64,000 nucleotides of DNA, from assembly GCA_947243855.1 (NCBI GenBank), contig CAMXIK010000009.1:1-64000 (forward strand), in the 5' to 3' direction. A model generated the notes under the pieces. That model had not been told where the DNA came from. It made no database searches and saw nothing but the letters and a program-made list of their open reading frames with translations. Position 1 is the stretch's first letter; the number at the start of each line of letters is the position of its first letter. Positions 52,091-62,072 of the stretch are shown one piece after another. The DNA comes from an uncultured Lachnospiraceae bacterium. GTDB taxonomy: Bacteria > Bacillota > Clostridia > Lachnospirales > Lachnospiraceae. The position numbers and the translations under genes were made by a program.

Positions 52091-52136
52091 TAAAAATAAG
52101 AAAGTAGTTCATAACATTTTAAATCTTAATGAAAAT

Positions 52137-52808
52137 TTATTTTTCAAAAAACAATAGCGCAGTCACGGTAAAGATATTACCATCCACCTCCATTTCCAGA
52201 CTGCCATTATATTTTTCCACTTTTTCGCGCACATTGCGCAGGCCGATTCCGTGATGGCGCGCGTCGGCTTTGGTGGTAGGGAAGATACCGAACAGCTTGC
52301 GGGGCGGGATGCATGGATTTTGTATTTTGATAATCAGAAATTGATGGATTCTGCGCAGAGTTACTTCTATGCACGGCGGGTTGCCAGTCTGCCGCATATA
52401 GCGCAGACTGGCTTCCATAGCATTATCCAGTAAATTGAATAAAATGACGCAGAGATCGTCCGAGGTGATATTGCAGTCTTTGGGAAATTCCGCATTTACG
52501 TCTATTTCGATTCCTTTGCGCTGTGCATCGAGTACGGCGTGATTTAAGATGGCGTCCACAATGTCAACGCCGCTCCAAGTCATATCGGACAACTCATTGA
52601 TGGGAGCGCTGATCGAGTTGACGTACTCGGAAATTTCCGGAATGTTATTTTTAGCGGCAAGGTGATAAATCATCTGTAGGTGGTGATTCATGTCGTGGTA
52701 TAGACGTTCGTTTTTTTGGTAAAGATCAGTGAGAAGGTGGTAATTTTCTTCCAATACCTGATTTTTCCGTTCCAAAAACCTGATTTTGTTTTTGCGTGTT
52801 TGTAACAT
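52137..52808 (-). CDS. Soluble GHKL-domain histidine kinase
   Basis: 223-residue kinase core without the N-terminal membrane sensor domain of AgrC-like kinases. A short coiled coil leads to the phospho-acceptor box ERLYHDMNHHLQMIYHLA, then NLLDNAMEAS (N-box) and HGIGLRNVREKVEKYNGSLE (G-box). Partner of the LytTR regulator encoded eight bases upstream. The missing sensor means the signal must be cytosolic or come through a partner protein, or the gene is a truncated form that still functions. GAGGG precedes the start. Confidence 0.85.
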   Translation of the reverse strand: MLQTRKNKIRFLERKNQVLEENYHLLTDLYQKNERLYHDMNHHLQMIYHLAAKNNIPEISEYVNSISAPINELSDMTWSGVDIVDAILNHAVLDAQRKGIEIDVNAEFPKDCNITSDDLCVILFNLLDNAMEASLRYMRQTGNPPCIEVTLRRIHQFLIIKIQNPCIPPRKLFGIFPTTKADARHHGIGLRNVREKVEKYNGSLEMEVDGNIFTVTALLFFEK

Positions 52809-52816
52809 ATTACCCT

Positions 52817-53575
52817 CTATATTTTATTTTTCCAATAGATGTTCAGCTTCTTTTTAAATTCTGGCAGGCGGCTCTGGGAGACCGGCAGGTGCGTCTGATC
52901 TGTAAGAATGCAGTCGGTGTGGGAGATTCCAGATACATGCCGCAGATTTACGATGTACCCGCGCTCAATAAAATAAAATTCTTCAGAGTTTAGTTCTTCA
53001 AAGATTTCTGTAAGCGTTTTTCGAATGCGCCGGGTTTGAGCCGTTTTGCCTTCTGTCTGGCTGGTTTCTGGGTTTTCGGCAGCGGCAGTATGAAAAATTG
53101 CATTTTTCCCTTCTTTTTCAATATAAAATATTTCTTTCAGGGGAATCCGTTCCAGACGGTTTTGACTGCTGATAATATAGGAGTCCGTATTCTGGATTTC
53201 CAGAAGAGAAGCGGCGTCTTTCAGGGCATGGGGCAGCCGCTCTTTTAGTTGGTTTTTGGGAATATAGCGAAAAATATGGAGCGCATAGGCGTCCACGGCA
53301 TATTTATAGTGGGCGGTCACAAAGATCATCAGTGCGTCGGGCAGCAGGGCGTGAATTTGTTCAGCCAGTTCCATCCCGGACAAACCGGGCATCTCTATAT
53401 CGAGAAGCAGAAGATCAAAATGTTTGCCGTCCTGAATTTCATAGAGGAGCGCCTTGCCGTCTGTGAAAGCGGACAGAATGGAAAATGCCTGCTGTTGTCG
53501 TAGACAGTCCTCCGTAATTTTTTTAATTTCGTCTAAAAGCAACGGTTCGTCGTCGCAGATTCCGATTTGCAGCAT
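52817..53575 (-). CDS. LytTR-family response regulator
   Basis: 252 residues. Receiver domain with CDDEPLLLDE, phospho-Asp in LLLLDIEMPGLSGME and a receiver end FRYIPKNQLKERLP in which the usual Lys is followed by Asn, then LytTR domain (about 140-250) with FYFIERGYIVNLRHV. Start at 53575 chosen by family comparison. Divergent from the ABC exporter operon, with 99 bases to the mini-ORF; direct repeats AGTATAAAT (53599 and 53610) lie between. Probably controls the exporter genes. Confidence 0.87.
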   Translation of the reverse strand: MLQIGICDDEPLLLDEIKKITEDCLRQQQAFSILSAFTDGKALLYEIQDGKHFDLLLLDIEMPGLSGMELAEQIHALLPDALMIFVTAHYKYAVDAYALHIFRYIPKNQLKERLPHALKDAASLLEIQNTDSYIISSQNRLERIPLKEIFYIEKEGKNAIFHTAAAENPETSQTEGKTAQTRRIRKTLTEIFEELNSEEFYFIERGYIVNLRHVSGISHTDCILTDQTHLPVSQSRLPEFKKKLNIYWKNKI

Positions 53576-53598
53576 AACTATCCCATTTTCCTTACTAT

Positions 53599-53618
53599 AG
53601 TATAAATTCAGTATAAAT
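53599..53618. promoter_or_regulatory. Direct repeats between regulator and exporter operon
   Basis: AGTATAAAT at 53599-53607 and 53610-53618, 11 bases apart, in the divergent promoter region. They contain TATACT-type -10 sequences on the minus strand and could also be regulator contacts. The 11-base period differs from the usual LytTR 21. Confidence 0.4.
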
Positions 53619-53674
53619 AATATTCCCCATACATGCAATGAAAATTAAAGGACAAAAAAGGGGGATTGGAGGAC

Positions 53675-53725
53675 ATGAAAAACAAATGCCTATTTTTTGT
53701 GATATATTATGTTTGTAGCCAATAG
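53675..53725 (+). CDS. Sixteen-residue hydrophobic mini-ORF (leader peptide or signal)
   Basis: ATG at 53675 with a near-perfect GGAGG site encodes MKNKCLFFVIYYVCSQ. The core is hydrophobic with two Cys nine residues apart. It lies in the leader of the ABC exporter operon, 79 bases before the first exporter start. By analogy with leader peptides of heterodimeric multidrug ABC genes such as bmrB before bmrCD, it may control the operon by ribosome stalling; alternatively it is an exported peptide. No direct proof of translation. Confidence 0.5.
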   Translation: MKNKCLFFVIYYVCSQ

Positions 53726-53785
53726 CAGTATACAGGGTGAAGCCTGCGAGCCTGAAAAGCAGAAAGTTTTTCGGGCTTATACTGC
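53726..53785 (+). promoter_or_regulatory. Folded leader upstream of the ABC exporter operon
   Basis: GCAGTATA (53726-53733) pairs with TATACTGC (53778-53785). Inside, CAGG/CCTG forms one hairpin and AGCCTGAAAA with TTTTTCGGGCT a second, longer one. The three-way junction starts at the mini-ORF stop codon and ends 19 bases before the start codon of the exporter, with an AAAGGAG site between. No T-tract, so control would be translational or by RNA stability. Confidence 0.55.
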
Positions 53786-53804
53786 AAGGAAAAAGGAGAA
53801 CGCC

Positions 53805-55604
53805 ATGAAAGACGGATTTTTATACCGAACATTTTCATCTTGTAAATTTGCGCTGAAAGTTGGATGGAATATCAGCAGGAAGCGGGTCATTCTGGAATTT
53901 TTACATTGGGCGTTCCTGTACGTGGACTGGCTTTTGGTTTCCTGTGTCTTAATCCGCTTTATTCTTGATATGGCGATGAAGCAGACTTCTTTTAAAAAAA
54001 TGATGGTGTATGTCTGGAGCGTTGTGGTCTTGGAAGCGGGGCTGAAAATATTCAGCCGGTATTTCGAGACCTATGTTAAGCCGGTTACGGATGTTAAGCT
54101 GTACGACGGAATCAACAAAATGTTGTATGACAAGGCGTGTCAGGTGGATATGCGCTGTTTTGAGGACAGCGAGTTTTATAATGAGTATATGATGGCGGTT
54201 AGTCTGGCGCATACGAAGCTGCCAGAGACGTTGGAAGGAGTGTGTCAGATTCTGGCAAGGTTTATCGCCATGATCAGCGGGATGCTTATTATCTATCAGA
54301 TTGACCGTCTGGCGGCGTTGTTTATCATTTTTCCAATTCTCGGCAACTTTGTTTTTTATGGCGTTTTAAACAGCCGGCTCTTCCGCATGGAAAGGGAAAA
54401 TATTATCTTTCAGAGAATGGCGGACTACGTGAACCGCACGATTCATCTGGGCGAGTATGCCAAGGAAATACGAATGACCAATGTATTTTGTCTGCTGAAA
54501 AAGCAGTATGACAGGGCGGTTTTTGCCATTCGGAAAGTGATCGGAAAATATTCTCTGGGAAATATGATACTTTTTTGGCTGTTTCAATATTTTACGTTTA
54601 CTCTGCTGCAGGAGGGGGCTGTGCTTTATGCTGGATACCGGGTGTTGGTCAGCGGTACCATGGTATTTGCCCAGATGGCGGTAATCCAGACAACCATGAA
54701 TTCGAATACGTGGACGCTGATCGGGTTTGCGGATTCGGTGATGGTTATTGTGAAAAACGGTTTGTATTTGGAACAGACGAGAAATTTTTTACAGTACGAG
54801 CCGGCAATTCCGGAGGATCAGGAGGGGCTGCTTCCACAGCTTCCGATCCGCTCTGTGGAGTTTGAGCATGTGTCCTTCGGTTACAAAGAAGGCGGATATG
54901 TATTGAAAGATATTCATTTTAAGATAGAAGGAAATCAGAGCGTGGCGCTTGCGGGATATAATGGCGCAGGGAAAAGTACGCTGATAAAACTGCTTATGCG
55001 GCTTTATGACCCGGTGGAGGGACGGATTCTGGTGAATGGCGTTGATATCAGGGAATATCAGGTGAAGGCTTACAGGGATTTATTTTCCGCTGCATTTCAA
55101 AACGGAAAGATTTTTGCCAATACCATTGAGGAGAATATTTTGATGGGGCAGCACACAGATCAGGAGGGAGATCAGGCAAGAATAGAGTGGGCGCTCAGGC
55201 TGGCGGATATGTATGAGGAAGTGGAGAGCCAGCCGTTTCAGGAGAAGACGATTCTTACCCGTGAGTTTTCTAAGGAAGGCGTGGTATTTTCCGGCGGGCA
55301 GAATCAGAAGATACTGGCGGCAAGAGCCTTTGCGAAGGACAGTCCGATCGCCGTGTTTGATGAGCCCAGCAGCGCCCTTGACCCGATTGCGGAACAGCAT
55401 CTGTTTGAAAATATCAGGGAGTACGGGAAAGAGCGGATTTTATTTTTTATTTCCCACAGATTATCTTCCGTGCGGGATGCAGATGAGGTTTTTTACCTGA
55501 AAAATGGACGGATTCGGGAACGGGGGTCTCATGCCGAATTGATGAACCGGAATGGAGAGTACGCTTCCTTATACAGACTACAGGCAGAGAACTACCAGAC
55601 GTAA
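53805..55604 (+). CDS. ABC exporter half-transporter A (type IV)
   Basis: 599 residues: six membrane helices (1-330) and a C-terminal nucleotide-binding domain. Walker A GYNGAGKSTLIKLL, Q-loop FQNGKIF, signature VFSGGQNQKILAARAF, Walker [14 protein letters not shown] with catalytic Glu, and H-loop FFISHRLSS are all intact. Start at 53805 with AAAGGAG upstream, after the mini-ORF and folded leader. A close paralogue (A') lies two genes downstream. Likely forms a heterodimer with the next gene product and exports a drug, lipid or peptide. Confidence 0.9.
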   Translation: MKDGFLYRTFSSCKFALKVGWNISRKRVILEFLHWAFLYVDWLLVSCVLIRFILDMAMKQTSFKKMMVYVWSVVVLEAGLKIFSRYFETYVKPVTDVKLYDGINKMLYDKACQVDMRCFEDSEFYNEYMMAVSLAHTKLPETLEGVCQILARFIAMISGMLIIYQIDRLAALFIIFPILGNFVFYGVLNSRLFRMERENIIFQRMADYVNRTIHLGEYAKEIRMTNVFCLLKKQYDRAVFAIRKVIGKYSLGNMILFWLFQYFTFTLLQEGAVLYAGYRVLVSGTMVFAQMAVIQTTMNSNTWTLIGFADSVMVIVKNGLYLEQTRNFLQYEPAIPEDQEGLLPQLPIRSVEFEHVSFGYKEGGYVLKDIHFKIEGNQSVALAGYNGAGKSTLIKLLMRLYDPVEGRILVNGVDIREYQVKAYRDLFSAAFQNGKIFANTIEENILMGQHTDQEGDQARIEWALRLADMYEEVESQPFQEKTILTREFSKEGVVFSGGQNQKILAARAFAKDSPIAVFDEPSSALDPIAEQHLFENIREYGKERILFFISHRLSSVRDADEVFYLKNGRIRERGSHAELMNRNGEYASLYRLQAENYQT

Positions 55605-55679
55605 CATAAAAGGTACTTCTACAGACGTTCCGTCATGGGACAGGAGTAAGAATAAATGAGGAAAGGAAGTTATACAGCA

Positions 55680-57482
55680 ATGAAAGAAACGCTTACATGG
55701 CGGCAGACGATCGCGCAGCAATGGTATTTGGCGAAGTTTTGTTTTAAACATGCGCCGGGATTTATGGCATACCATTTGTTTGAGGCGGTCAAGCTGCAGG
55801 TTTCCATATTCTTTGAATTTACCTTTACGGTGAATTATGTTCTGACCGTGGCGGAAGAAGGCGGGGACTTTCGGAAAATCCTGTGGTGCATGGGCATTTT
55901 AATGGGAGCGATCGCCGTCTCTACGGTAACTTTTGCCATCTATAAGCACTATGTATTTCCGCGAGGGAAACAGACGTTGTATCAGGCGCTGCGATTAGAG
56001 ATTTATGAGAAATCAAAAGAAATCGATCTGTCCTGTTATGACGATAAGGATTTTTATGAGAACTTTATTCTGGCGACGGAGGAGACGGACCGTTGTCTGG
56101 ATCGTTTTCTGGTTTTTGAAAATTCTATTATTGCGCGCTCGGTCGGTATTACATGCACTCTCGTTTACTGTACCTATATTAATCCGATAGCCCTGCTTAT
56201 TTTAGCGGTCGTTCTGCCTTTTGAGTTATTCTGTGTTTTGCAGGAGAATAAGAAGGCGGTGGCAGCCCGGATGGAGCGGCTGCCCCATGAACAGCAGCGA
56301 GAGTATGGGAACCGGGTATTTTACTTGACTGATTATGCCGGGGAACTGCGCCTGTATCCGCAGATGAAGGAGGAATGCCGCAGAGAGTATGCGGAAGAAA
56401 ATCACAAAATAGAAGAGGTCAATAAAAAGTACGGGAAATCATTATTTGTTTATAGCCTGCTTCGGGAGGGATGTTTGGCCCGTCTCGTCAAGGAGGGCGC
56501 TGTCTGGACGCTTCTTCTGTACCAGATGCTTGTTTTACGGGTGTTGTCCGGGGCGCAGCTTGTCACGAGCCGTTCCTGTATCTGGCGGGCTTCCAACAAT
56601 ATAGAAATCGTAATTACCAGTTTTCGGACTGTGGCGGAAAATTCGGCTTATATTTATCGGATCAGGGAATTTTTGCAGATGGAGCCGACAATCGTATCAA
56701 GAGGGGAAAAATCTGTGCCGGAAGGCAGCGGCAGCCTTTCGGTGGAGCATGTGGATTTCGGTTATCTCCCCGGAAAGCAGGTATTAAAGGATGTGACTTT
56801 GAACGTCGAGGCGGGACAGAAAATCGCACTGGTAGGCTATAACGGCTCAGGGAAAACCACGCTGGTCAAGCTGCTGCTGCGGTTATACGATCCCGACGGG
56901 GGAAGAATCTGCTATCATGGAAAGGATATTCGGGATTATCAGATTATGGCATATCGGCGCAGCATTGGCTCCGTGTTCCAAGATTTTAAGATTTACGCGG
57001 CCACGCTGAAAGAGAATGTGTTAATGGACGTAGAGGATGGAAGCCGGGAGGAAAGCTATCTGGTGGAACAGGCGTTGTACGACGCGCATTTTACGCTGGA
57101 AGATAACAGGCTCTCCTATCAGATTGAGACGCCGCTTACGACGGAATTTGAAAAAGACGGGATCAATTTGTCTGGCGGGGAGGCGCAGAAGGTGGCCATT
57201 GCCCGTACGCTTTACCGGAAGCAGAACTTGATTATTATGGATGAACCGAGCAGTGCGCTCGATCCCTTGGCGGAATACCGTCTCAATCAGGAATTAAACG
57301 AGATCGCAAAGGATAAGACCGTGATTTTCATTTCCCACAGGCTGTCCACAGTGCGGGATGCGGATTGTATTTATATGATGGAAAATGGGAAAATTGTGGA
57401 AGCCGGCACGCACGAGGAACTGCTTTCCAGAGGCGGCAAGTATGCGGCCATGTGGAGGGTGCAGGCGGGGCTGTATGCATAG
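55680..57482 (+). CDS. ABC exporter half-transporter B
   Basis: 600 residues with six membrane helices and an ATPase domain: Walker [16 protein letters not shown]-loop VFQDFKIYAA, signature [16 protein letters not shown], Walker [15 protein letters not shown]-loop FISHRLST. All catalytic residues are present, which is unusual for a heterodimer where one site is often degenerate. The start is ambiguous: ATG 55656 has AGGAG nine bases upstream, while 55680 matches the start of paralogue B'. Follows half-transporter A by about 75 bases. Confidence 0.88.
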   Translation: MKETLTWRQTIAQQWYLAKFCFKHAPGFMAYHLFEAVKLQVSIFFEFTFTVNYVLTVAEEGGDFRKILWCMGILMGAIAVSTVTFAIYKHYVFPRGKQTLYQALRLEIYEKSKEIDLSCYDDKDFYENFILATEETDRCLDRFLVFENSIIARSVGITCTLVYCTYINPIALLILAVVLPFELFCVLQENKKAVAARMERLPHEQQREYGNRVFYLTDYAGELRLYPQMKEECRREYAEENHKIEEVNKKYGKSLFVYSLLREGCLARLVKEGAVWTLLLYQMLVLRVLSGAQLVTSRSCIWRASNNIEIVITSFRTVAENSAYIYRIREFLQMEPTIVSRGEKSVPEGSGSLSVEHVDFGYLPGKQVLKDVTLNVEAGQKIALVGYNGSGKTTLVKLLLRLYDPDGGRICYHGKDIRDYQIMAYRRSIGSVFQDFKIYAATLKENVLMDVEDGSREESYLVEQALYDAHFTLEDNRLSYQIETPLTTEFEKDGINLSGGEAQKVAIARTLYRKQNLIIMDEPSSALDPLAEYRLNQELNEIAKDKTVIFISHRLSTVRDADCIYMMENGKIVEAGTHEELLSRGGKYAAMWRVQAGLYA

Positions 57483-57495
57483 TTGTGGAGGACAT

Positions 57496-59295
57496 ATGAA
57501 AGAAAATTTTGTGTATCGCACAATTTCATCCTGCAAATTTGTATTAAATACTGCATGGGTGATCAGCAAAAAACGGGTTGTTCTGGAGTTTCTGCATTGG
57601 ATTTTTGTATATGTGGACTGGCTGCTTGTCTCCTGTGTTTTAATTCGCTTTATTCTTGATCTGGCAATGAAGCGGACGTCCTTTGAGAGAATGATGCTGT
57701 ATGTTGGCAGCGTTGTGCTCTTGGAAGCTTTGCTTGAACTGTTCAGCCTGTTTTTTGAGGTGTATGTTAAACCGATTACAGACGTGGAATTGTATGACGG
57801 CGTCAACAAAATGTTGTATGATAAGGCGTGTCAGGTTGATTTGCGCTGCTTTGAGGACAGCGAGTTTTACAATGAGTATATGATGGCGGTTAGTCTGGCG
57901 CATGTAAAACTGTCGGATATGTTACAGGGCGTTTGTCAGATCGTGGCAAGATTTAGCGCTATGATCGCAGCGGCGGTTATTATCTATCAGATGGATCATT
58001 TGGCGATTCTTTTTGCTCTTTTTCCGATTCTGGGAAATTTCGTTTTTTATGGTGTTTTAAACGGCAGAATCTTTCGTATGGAGAAAGAAAATATTGTTTT
58101 TCAGAGAATGGCTGATTACGTGAACAGGACGCTTCATCTGGGGGAATATGCGAAAGAAATACGGATGACGAATGTATTTCGTTTGCTGAAAAAGCAGTAT
58201 GACGGAGTGATTGCTTCCATACAGAAAGTAATTGCCCGGTATTCGTTGGGAAATATCATTCTTTTCTGTATGTTCCAGTATTTTATCTTTTTGCTGCCGC
58301 AGGAAGGAGCAGTTCTCTATTCCGGCTATCGTGTATCGGTCACTGGGACGATGGTTTTTGCGGAAATGGCGGTCATTTTGACGGTCATGAATGAAAATAC
58401 ATGGATTTTGAATGAATTTGTGGATGCGGTGATGGTTATCGTAAAAAATGGATTGTATATCGAGCAGACGAGACATTTCTTGGAGTATGAGCCAGCGATC
58501 CCGGAAGATCAGGAGGGGCTTATGCCGCAGCTTCCGATTCGTACAGTGGAGTTTGAACATGTGTCCTTCGGTTACAAGGCGGACGGTTATGTGTTAAAGG
58601 ATATCCATTTTAAGATAGAGGGCAATCAGAGTGTGGCGCTGGCGGGTTATAACGGCGCAGGCAAAAGCACGCTGGTGAAACTATTGATGCGGCTTTATGA
58701 TCCAGACGAAGGACGGATTTTGGTGAACGGGATTGACATTCGGGAATATCAGGTAAAGGCGTATCGGGATCTGTTTGCCACAGCATTCCAGAATGGCAAG
58801 ATTTTTGCGGACACCGTCGAGGAGAATGTGCTGATGGGACGGCATACGACGTTGGAGGAAGATAGGAAAAAGGTGCGGCAGGCGTTGAAGCTGGCGGATA
58901 TGAGTGAGGAGATAGAAAAACAGTCCTTGCAGGAAAAAACGATTCTCACCCGTGAGTTTTCTAAGGAGGGCGTGGTGTTTTCCGGCGGACAAAACCAGAA
59001 GATATTGGCGGCAAGAGCCTTTGCGAAGGACAGCCCCATTGCGGTGTTTGACGAACCCAGCAGCGCGCTTGATCCTCTTGCGGAGTACCATTTATTTGAG
59101 AATATAAAAGAGTATGGAAAGAACAGAATTTTGTTTTTCATTTCCCACAGGCTGTCGTCCGTTCGTGATGCGGATGTTGTGTTTTATCTAAAAAACGGCA
59201 GGATTCAGGAGAGCGGATCGCACGGTGAACTGATGGAACGGAATGGGGAGTATGCTTCGCTGTATCGGCTGCAGGCGGAGAATTACAGGGGTTAA
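57496..59295 (+). CDS. ABC exporter half-transporter A' (paralogue of A)
   Basis: 599 residues, same length as A and nearly identical in many stretches (for example YDGxNKMLYDKACQVD and CFEDSEFYNEYMMAVSLAH). Intact Walker A GYNGAGKSTLVKLL, signature VFSGGQNQKILAARAF and Walker [15 protein letters not shown]. Divergence is highest in membrane helices 3-6, which line the substrate path, so substrate range may have split after duplication. Starts 13 bases after B with GGAGG upstream. Confidence 0.9.
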   Translation: MKENFVYRTISSCKFVLNTAWVISKKRVVLEFLHWIFVYVDWLLVSCVLIRFILDLAMKRTSFERMMLYVGSVVLLEALLELFSLFFEVYVKPITDVELYDGVNKMLYDKACQVDLRCFEDSEFYNEYMMAVSLAHVKLSDMLQGVCQIVARFSAMIAAAVIIYQMDHLAILFALFPILGNFVFYGVLNGRIFRMEKENIVFQRMADYVNRTLHLGEYAKEIRMTNVFRLLKKQYDGVIASIQKVIARYSLGNIILFCMFQYFIFLLPQEGAVLYSGYRVSVTGTMVFAEMAVILTVMNENTWILNEFVDAVMVIVKNGLYIEQTRHFLEYEPAIPEDQEGLMPQLPIRTVEFEHVSFGYKADGYVLKDIHFKIEGNQSVALAGYNGAGKSTLVKLLMRLYDPDEGRILVNGIDIREYQVKAYRDLFATAFQNGKIFADTVEENVLMGRHTTLEEDRKKVRQALKLADMSEEIEKQSLQEKTILTREFSKEGVVFSGGQNQKILAARAFAKDSPIAVFDEPSSALDPLAEYHLFENIKEYGKNRILFFISHRLSSVRDADVVFYLKNGRIQESGSHGELMERNGEYASLYRLQAENYRG

Positions 59296-59358
59296 ATCGA
59301 GTATGGCTCGGTTACGAGATTTGCCCCGCGAATTTGGAGTTGGGGGAAAGGAAGAAAT

Positions 59359-61176
59359 ATGACGAAACTTACATGGCGGCAGACGGCGGCGCAGCAGTGG
59401 TATCTTACAAAATTCTGTTTCAAACAAACGCCGGGATTTATGGCGTTTCATCTGTTTGAGAGCATCGAGATACAGATTTCCATTTTCATAGAGTTTGTAT
59501 GGATGGTAAATTATGTGCTGACGGCAGTGGAACAGGGCGAAGGTTTTGGAAAAATTTTGACTTGTATGGGGTATTTAATCATATTTTTCGGATTTTTTAC
59601 GATTCCTTACGGGCTTTACCACCACTATGCGCTTCCCAGAAAGAAGCAGGTATTATATCAGGCATTCCGCATGGAGATCTATGAAAAGGCAAAAGAAATT
59701 GATTTGTCCTGTTATGACGATAAGGATTTTTATGAAACTTTTATTTTGGCAACGGAGGAAACGGACCGCTGTATCGACAGGTATTTGAGTTTTGTATACA
59801 CTGCGGCGGGGCAGACGGTTAGTATCTTGTGCGCGGTATTTTATTGCGCCTATATCAATCCGATGGCTTTGCTTGTTGCCGTGGTTTTGCTGCCCTTTGA
59901 ACTGTTCTGTGTGATGCTGGAAAGCAAAAAGGCGGTGGCTGCACGGATGGAGCGACTGTCCTATGAACAGAAACGGGAATATGGAAACCGGGTATTCTAT
60001 TTGTCTGATTATGCCGGTGAGCTTCGCTTATATCAGCAGATGAAAGGGAAATGCCGGAAAGATTACGAAGAATCCAATGCGCAGATACGCTCTATAAATA
60101 AGAAATTTGGAAAGCAGCTATTTTTATACGGCTTGATTCATAGAGTATTTCTGTCCAGAGTTGTGAAAGAGGGCGCGGTCTGGTTCATTCTGCTCTATCA
60201 GATGCTTGTTATACGGGCGCTGTCGGGAGCGCAGCTTGTTACAAGCCGTTCCTGTATTTTTCGGATAAGTAACAGTACGAAATACTTGATAGATAGCTGC
60301 AAGACGGCGGCGGAAAACGCGGCTTATATTTCCCGAATCAGGGAGTTTTTGCAGATGGAGCCGACGATTATTTCAAAAGCGGAAAAACCTGTGCCAGAGA
60401 GCAGCGGGAGTCTTTTGGTAGAGCATGTAAATTTCGGTTATCTTCCCGGAAAGCAGGTGCTAAAGGATGTGACGTTTGCCGTCGAGCCGGGACAGAAAAT
60501 CGCGCTGGTGGGTTACAACGGTTCGGGTAAGACTACGCTGGTAAAACTCTTGCTGCGATTATATGATCCCGACAGCGGAAAAATATGTTATCATGGAAAT
60601 AATATTCAGGACTATCAGGTGATGGCATACCGACGCAGCATCGGTTCCGTGTTTCAGGACTTTAAGCTCTATGCGGCTACCCTTAAGGAAAATGTGTTGA
60701 TGGATGTGGGGGATGGCAGCCGGGAGGAGAGTTATCTGGTGGAGAGGGCATTATATGACGCGCATTTCACCTTGGATGACAACCGTCTTTCTTACCAGAT
60801 CGAAACGCCGCTTACGGCGGAATTTGAAAAAGACGGGGTGAATCTGTCCGGCGGGGAAGCCCAGAAAGTGGCCATTGCCCGCACGCTTTACCGAAGACAG
60901 AATCTAATTATTATGGATGAACCGAGCAGCGCGCTCGATCCCTTGGCGGAATACCGTCTCAATCAGGAATTAAACGAGATTGCAAAGGATAAGACCGTGA
61001 TTTTCATTTCCCACAGGCTGTCCACAGTGCGGGATGCGGACTGTATTTATATGATGGAAAACGGGCGGATTGTGGAGTCCGGCACCCATGAAGATTTGCT
61101 GGCAGGGGAAGGCAGGTATGCGGCCATGTGGAGGATGCAGGCGGGGTTGTATGCGGATGCGTTTCCGTATGCGTGA
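59359..61176 (+). CDS. ABC exporter half-transporter B' (paralogue of B)
   Basis: 605 residues, paralogue of B (shared LTWRQTxAQQWYLxKFCFK start, [15 protein letters not shown] and the ATPase domain). Walker [15 protein letters not shown], signature [16 protein letters not shown], Walker [16 protein letters not shown] intact. Membrane region more divergent than the ATPase domain. AAAGGAAG precedes the ATG at 59359. Completes the A-B-A'-B' tandem; nfo follows after 19 bases. Confidence 0.9.
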   Translation: MTKLTWRQTAAQQWYLTKFCFKQTPGFMAFHLFESIEIQISIFIEFVWMVNYVLTAVEQGEGFGKILTCMGYLIIFFGFFTIPYGLYHHYALPRKKQVLYQAFRMEIYEKAKEIDLSCYDDKDFYETFILATEETDRCIDRYLSFVYTAAGQTVSILCAVFYCAYINPMALLVAVVLLPFELFCVMLESKKAVAARMERLSYEQKREYGNRVFYLSDYAGELRLYQQMKGKCRKDYEESNAQIRSINKKFGKQLFLYGLIHRVFLSRVVKEGAVWFILLYQMLVIRALSGAQLVTSRSCIFRISNSTKYLIDSCKTAAENAAYISRIREFLQMEPTIISKAEKPVPESSGSLLVEHVNFGYLPGKQVLKDVTFAVEPGQKIALVGYNGSGKTTLVKLLLRLYDPDSGKICYHGNNIQDYQVMAYRRSIGSVFQDFKLYAATLKENVLMDVGDGSREESYLVERALYDAHFTLDDNRLSYQIETPLTAEFEKDGVNLSGGEAQKVAIARTLYRRQNLIIMDEPSSALDPLAEYRLNQELNEIAKDKTVIFISHRLSTVRDADCIYMMENGRIVESGTHEDLLAGEGRYAAMWRMQAGLYADAFPYA

Positions 61177-61195
61177 AATAGAAAAGGAGCTTAAC

Positions 61196-62071
61196 ATGCA
61201 AAAGATTAAAATTGGTTCTCATGTGAAAATGGCTGGAAAAGAAATGTTTCTGGGATCGGTAAAAGAAGCCGAATCCTATGGCGCAAACGTCCTAATGCTC
61301 TATACGGGAGCGCCGCAAAACACGGTGAGAAAAGAGATTGAGGAGCTGAATATAGAGGCTGGATGGGAATATGCGGATAAGGCGGGAATTGAGGAAATTG
61401 TGGTACACGCGCCTTACATTATTAATCTGGGAAATACTACGAAGCCGGAAACCTTTGAACTGGGAGTGACTTTTCTTGAAAAGGAGATCAAAAGAACGGC
61501 GGCCATGCGCAGTAACGTTTTGATCCTGCATCCGGGCGCACATGTGGGCGCGGGAGAAGAGGCTGGACTGGCGCAGATTATAAAGGGGCTTAACCTCGTG
61601 TTGGATAAGAATGAAGATAACGTTTTTGTCGCCTTGGAAACGATGGCGGGAAAGGGAAGCGAACTAGGGAAAACGTTTGAAGAATTACAAATGATTTATG
61701 ACGGCGTACACAAAAAAGACAGGCTGCGCGTCTGCTTTGACACCTGTCATGTGAGCGACGCCGGATATCATTTAGTTGAGGATTACGAAGGGGTGCTGCG
61801 GCAGTTTGATGAAGTGATCGGGTTAAATCAGATCGCGGTGATACATATCAACGACAGCATGAACCCTTGCGGGGCGCACAAAGACCGCCATGCTAATATT
61901 GGGAAGGGATATATCGGGACGGATATCTTAAAACAGATTGTTCATGACGAGAGGTTTTCCCGAATACCGAAAATTTTGGAAACACCGTGGATTTGTGAAG
62001 ATGGGAGTAAGGAGAAAACGATTGCGCCGTATAAAGAGGAAATTGCGGCGTTGTTACATAAAGGAGACTGA
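61196..62071 (+). CDS. nfo: Endonuclease IV
   Basis: 291-residue TIM-barrel AP endonuclease, full length. Zinc-ligand motifs: IGSHVKMAG near the start, [39 protein letters not shown] and [20 protein letters not shown]. Cleaves DNA at abasic sites, a second AP endonuclease beside exonuclease III at 13.2 kb. Start at 61196 with AAAGGAG upstream. Only 19 bases behind the last ABC gene, so it may be read from the same message. Confidence 0.96.
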   Translation: MQKIKIGSHVKMAGKEMFLGSVKEAESYGANVLMLYTGAPQNTVRKEIEELNIEAGWEYADKAGIEEIVVHAPYIINLGNTTKPETFELGVTFLEKEIKRTAAMRSNVLILHPGAHVGAGEEAGLAQIIKGLNLVLDKNEDNVFVALETMAGKGSELGKTFEELQMIYDGVHKKDRLRVCFDTCHVSDAGYHLVEDYEGVLRQFDEVIGLNQIAVIHINDSMNPCGAHKDRHANIGKGYIGTDILKQIVHDERFSRIPKILETPWICEDGSKEKTIAPYKEEIAALLHKGD

Positions 62072-62072
62072 T

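Noticed and set aside
53726-53785. T-box-like AGGGTG stretch in the exporter leader
   Set aside because: No specifier loop, no T-box consensus bulge and no terminator; only a short resemblance.
53805-61176. ABC genes as part of a lanthipeptide or bacteriocin cluster
   Set aside because: No modification enzyme, peptidase domain (C39) or clear precursor gene in the window; only the 16-codon ORF remains as a weak candidate.
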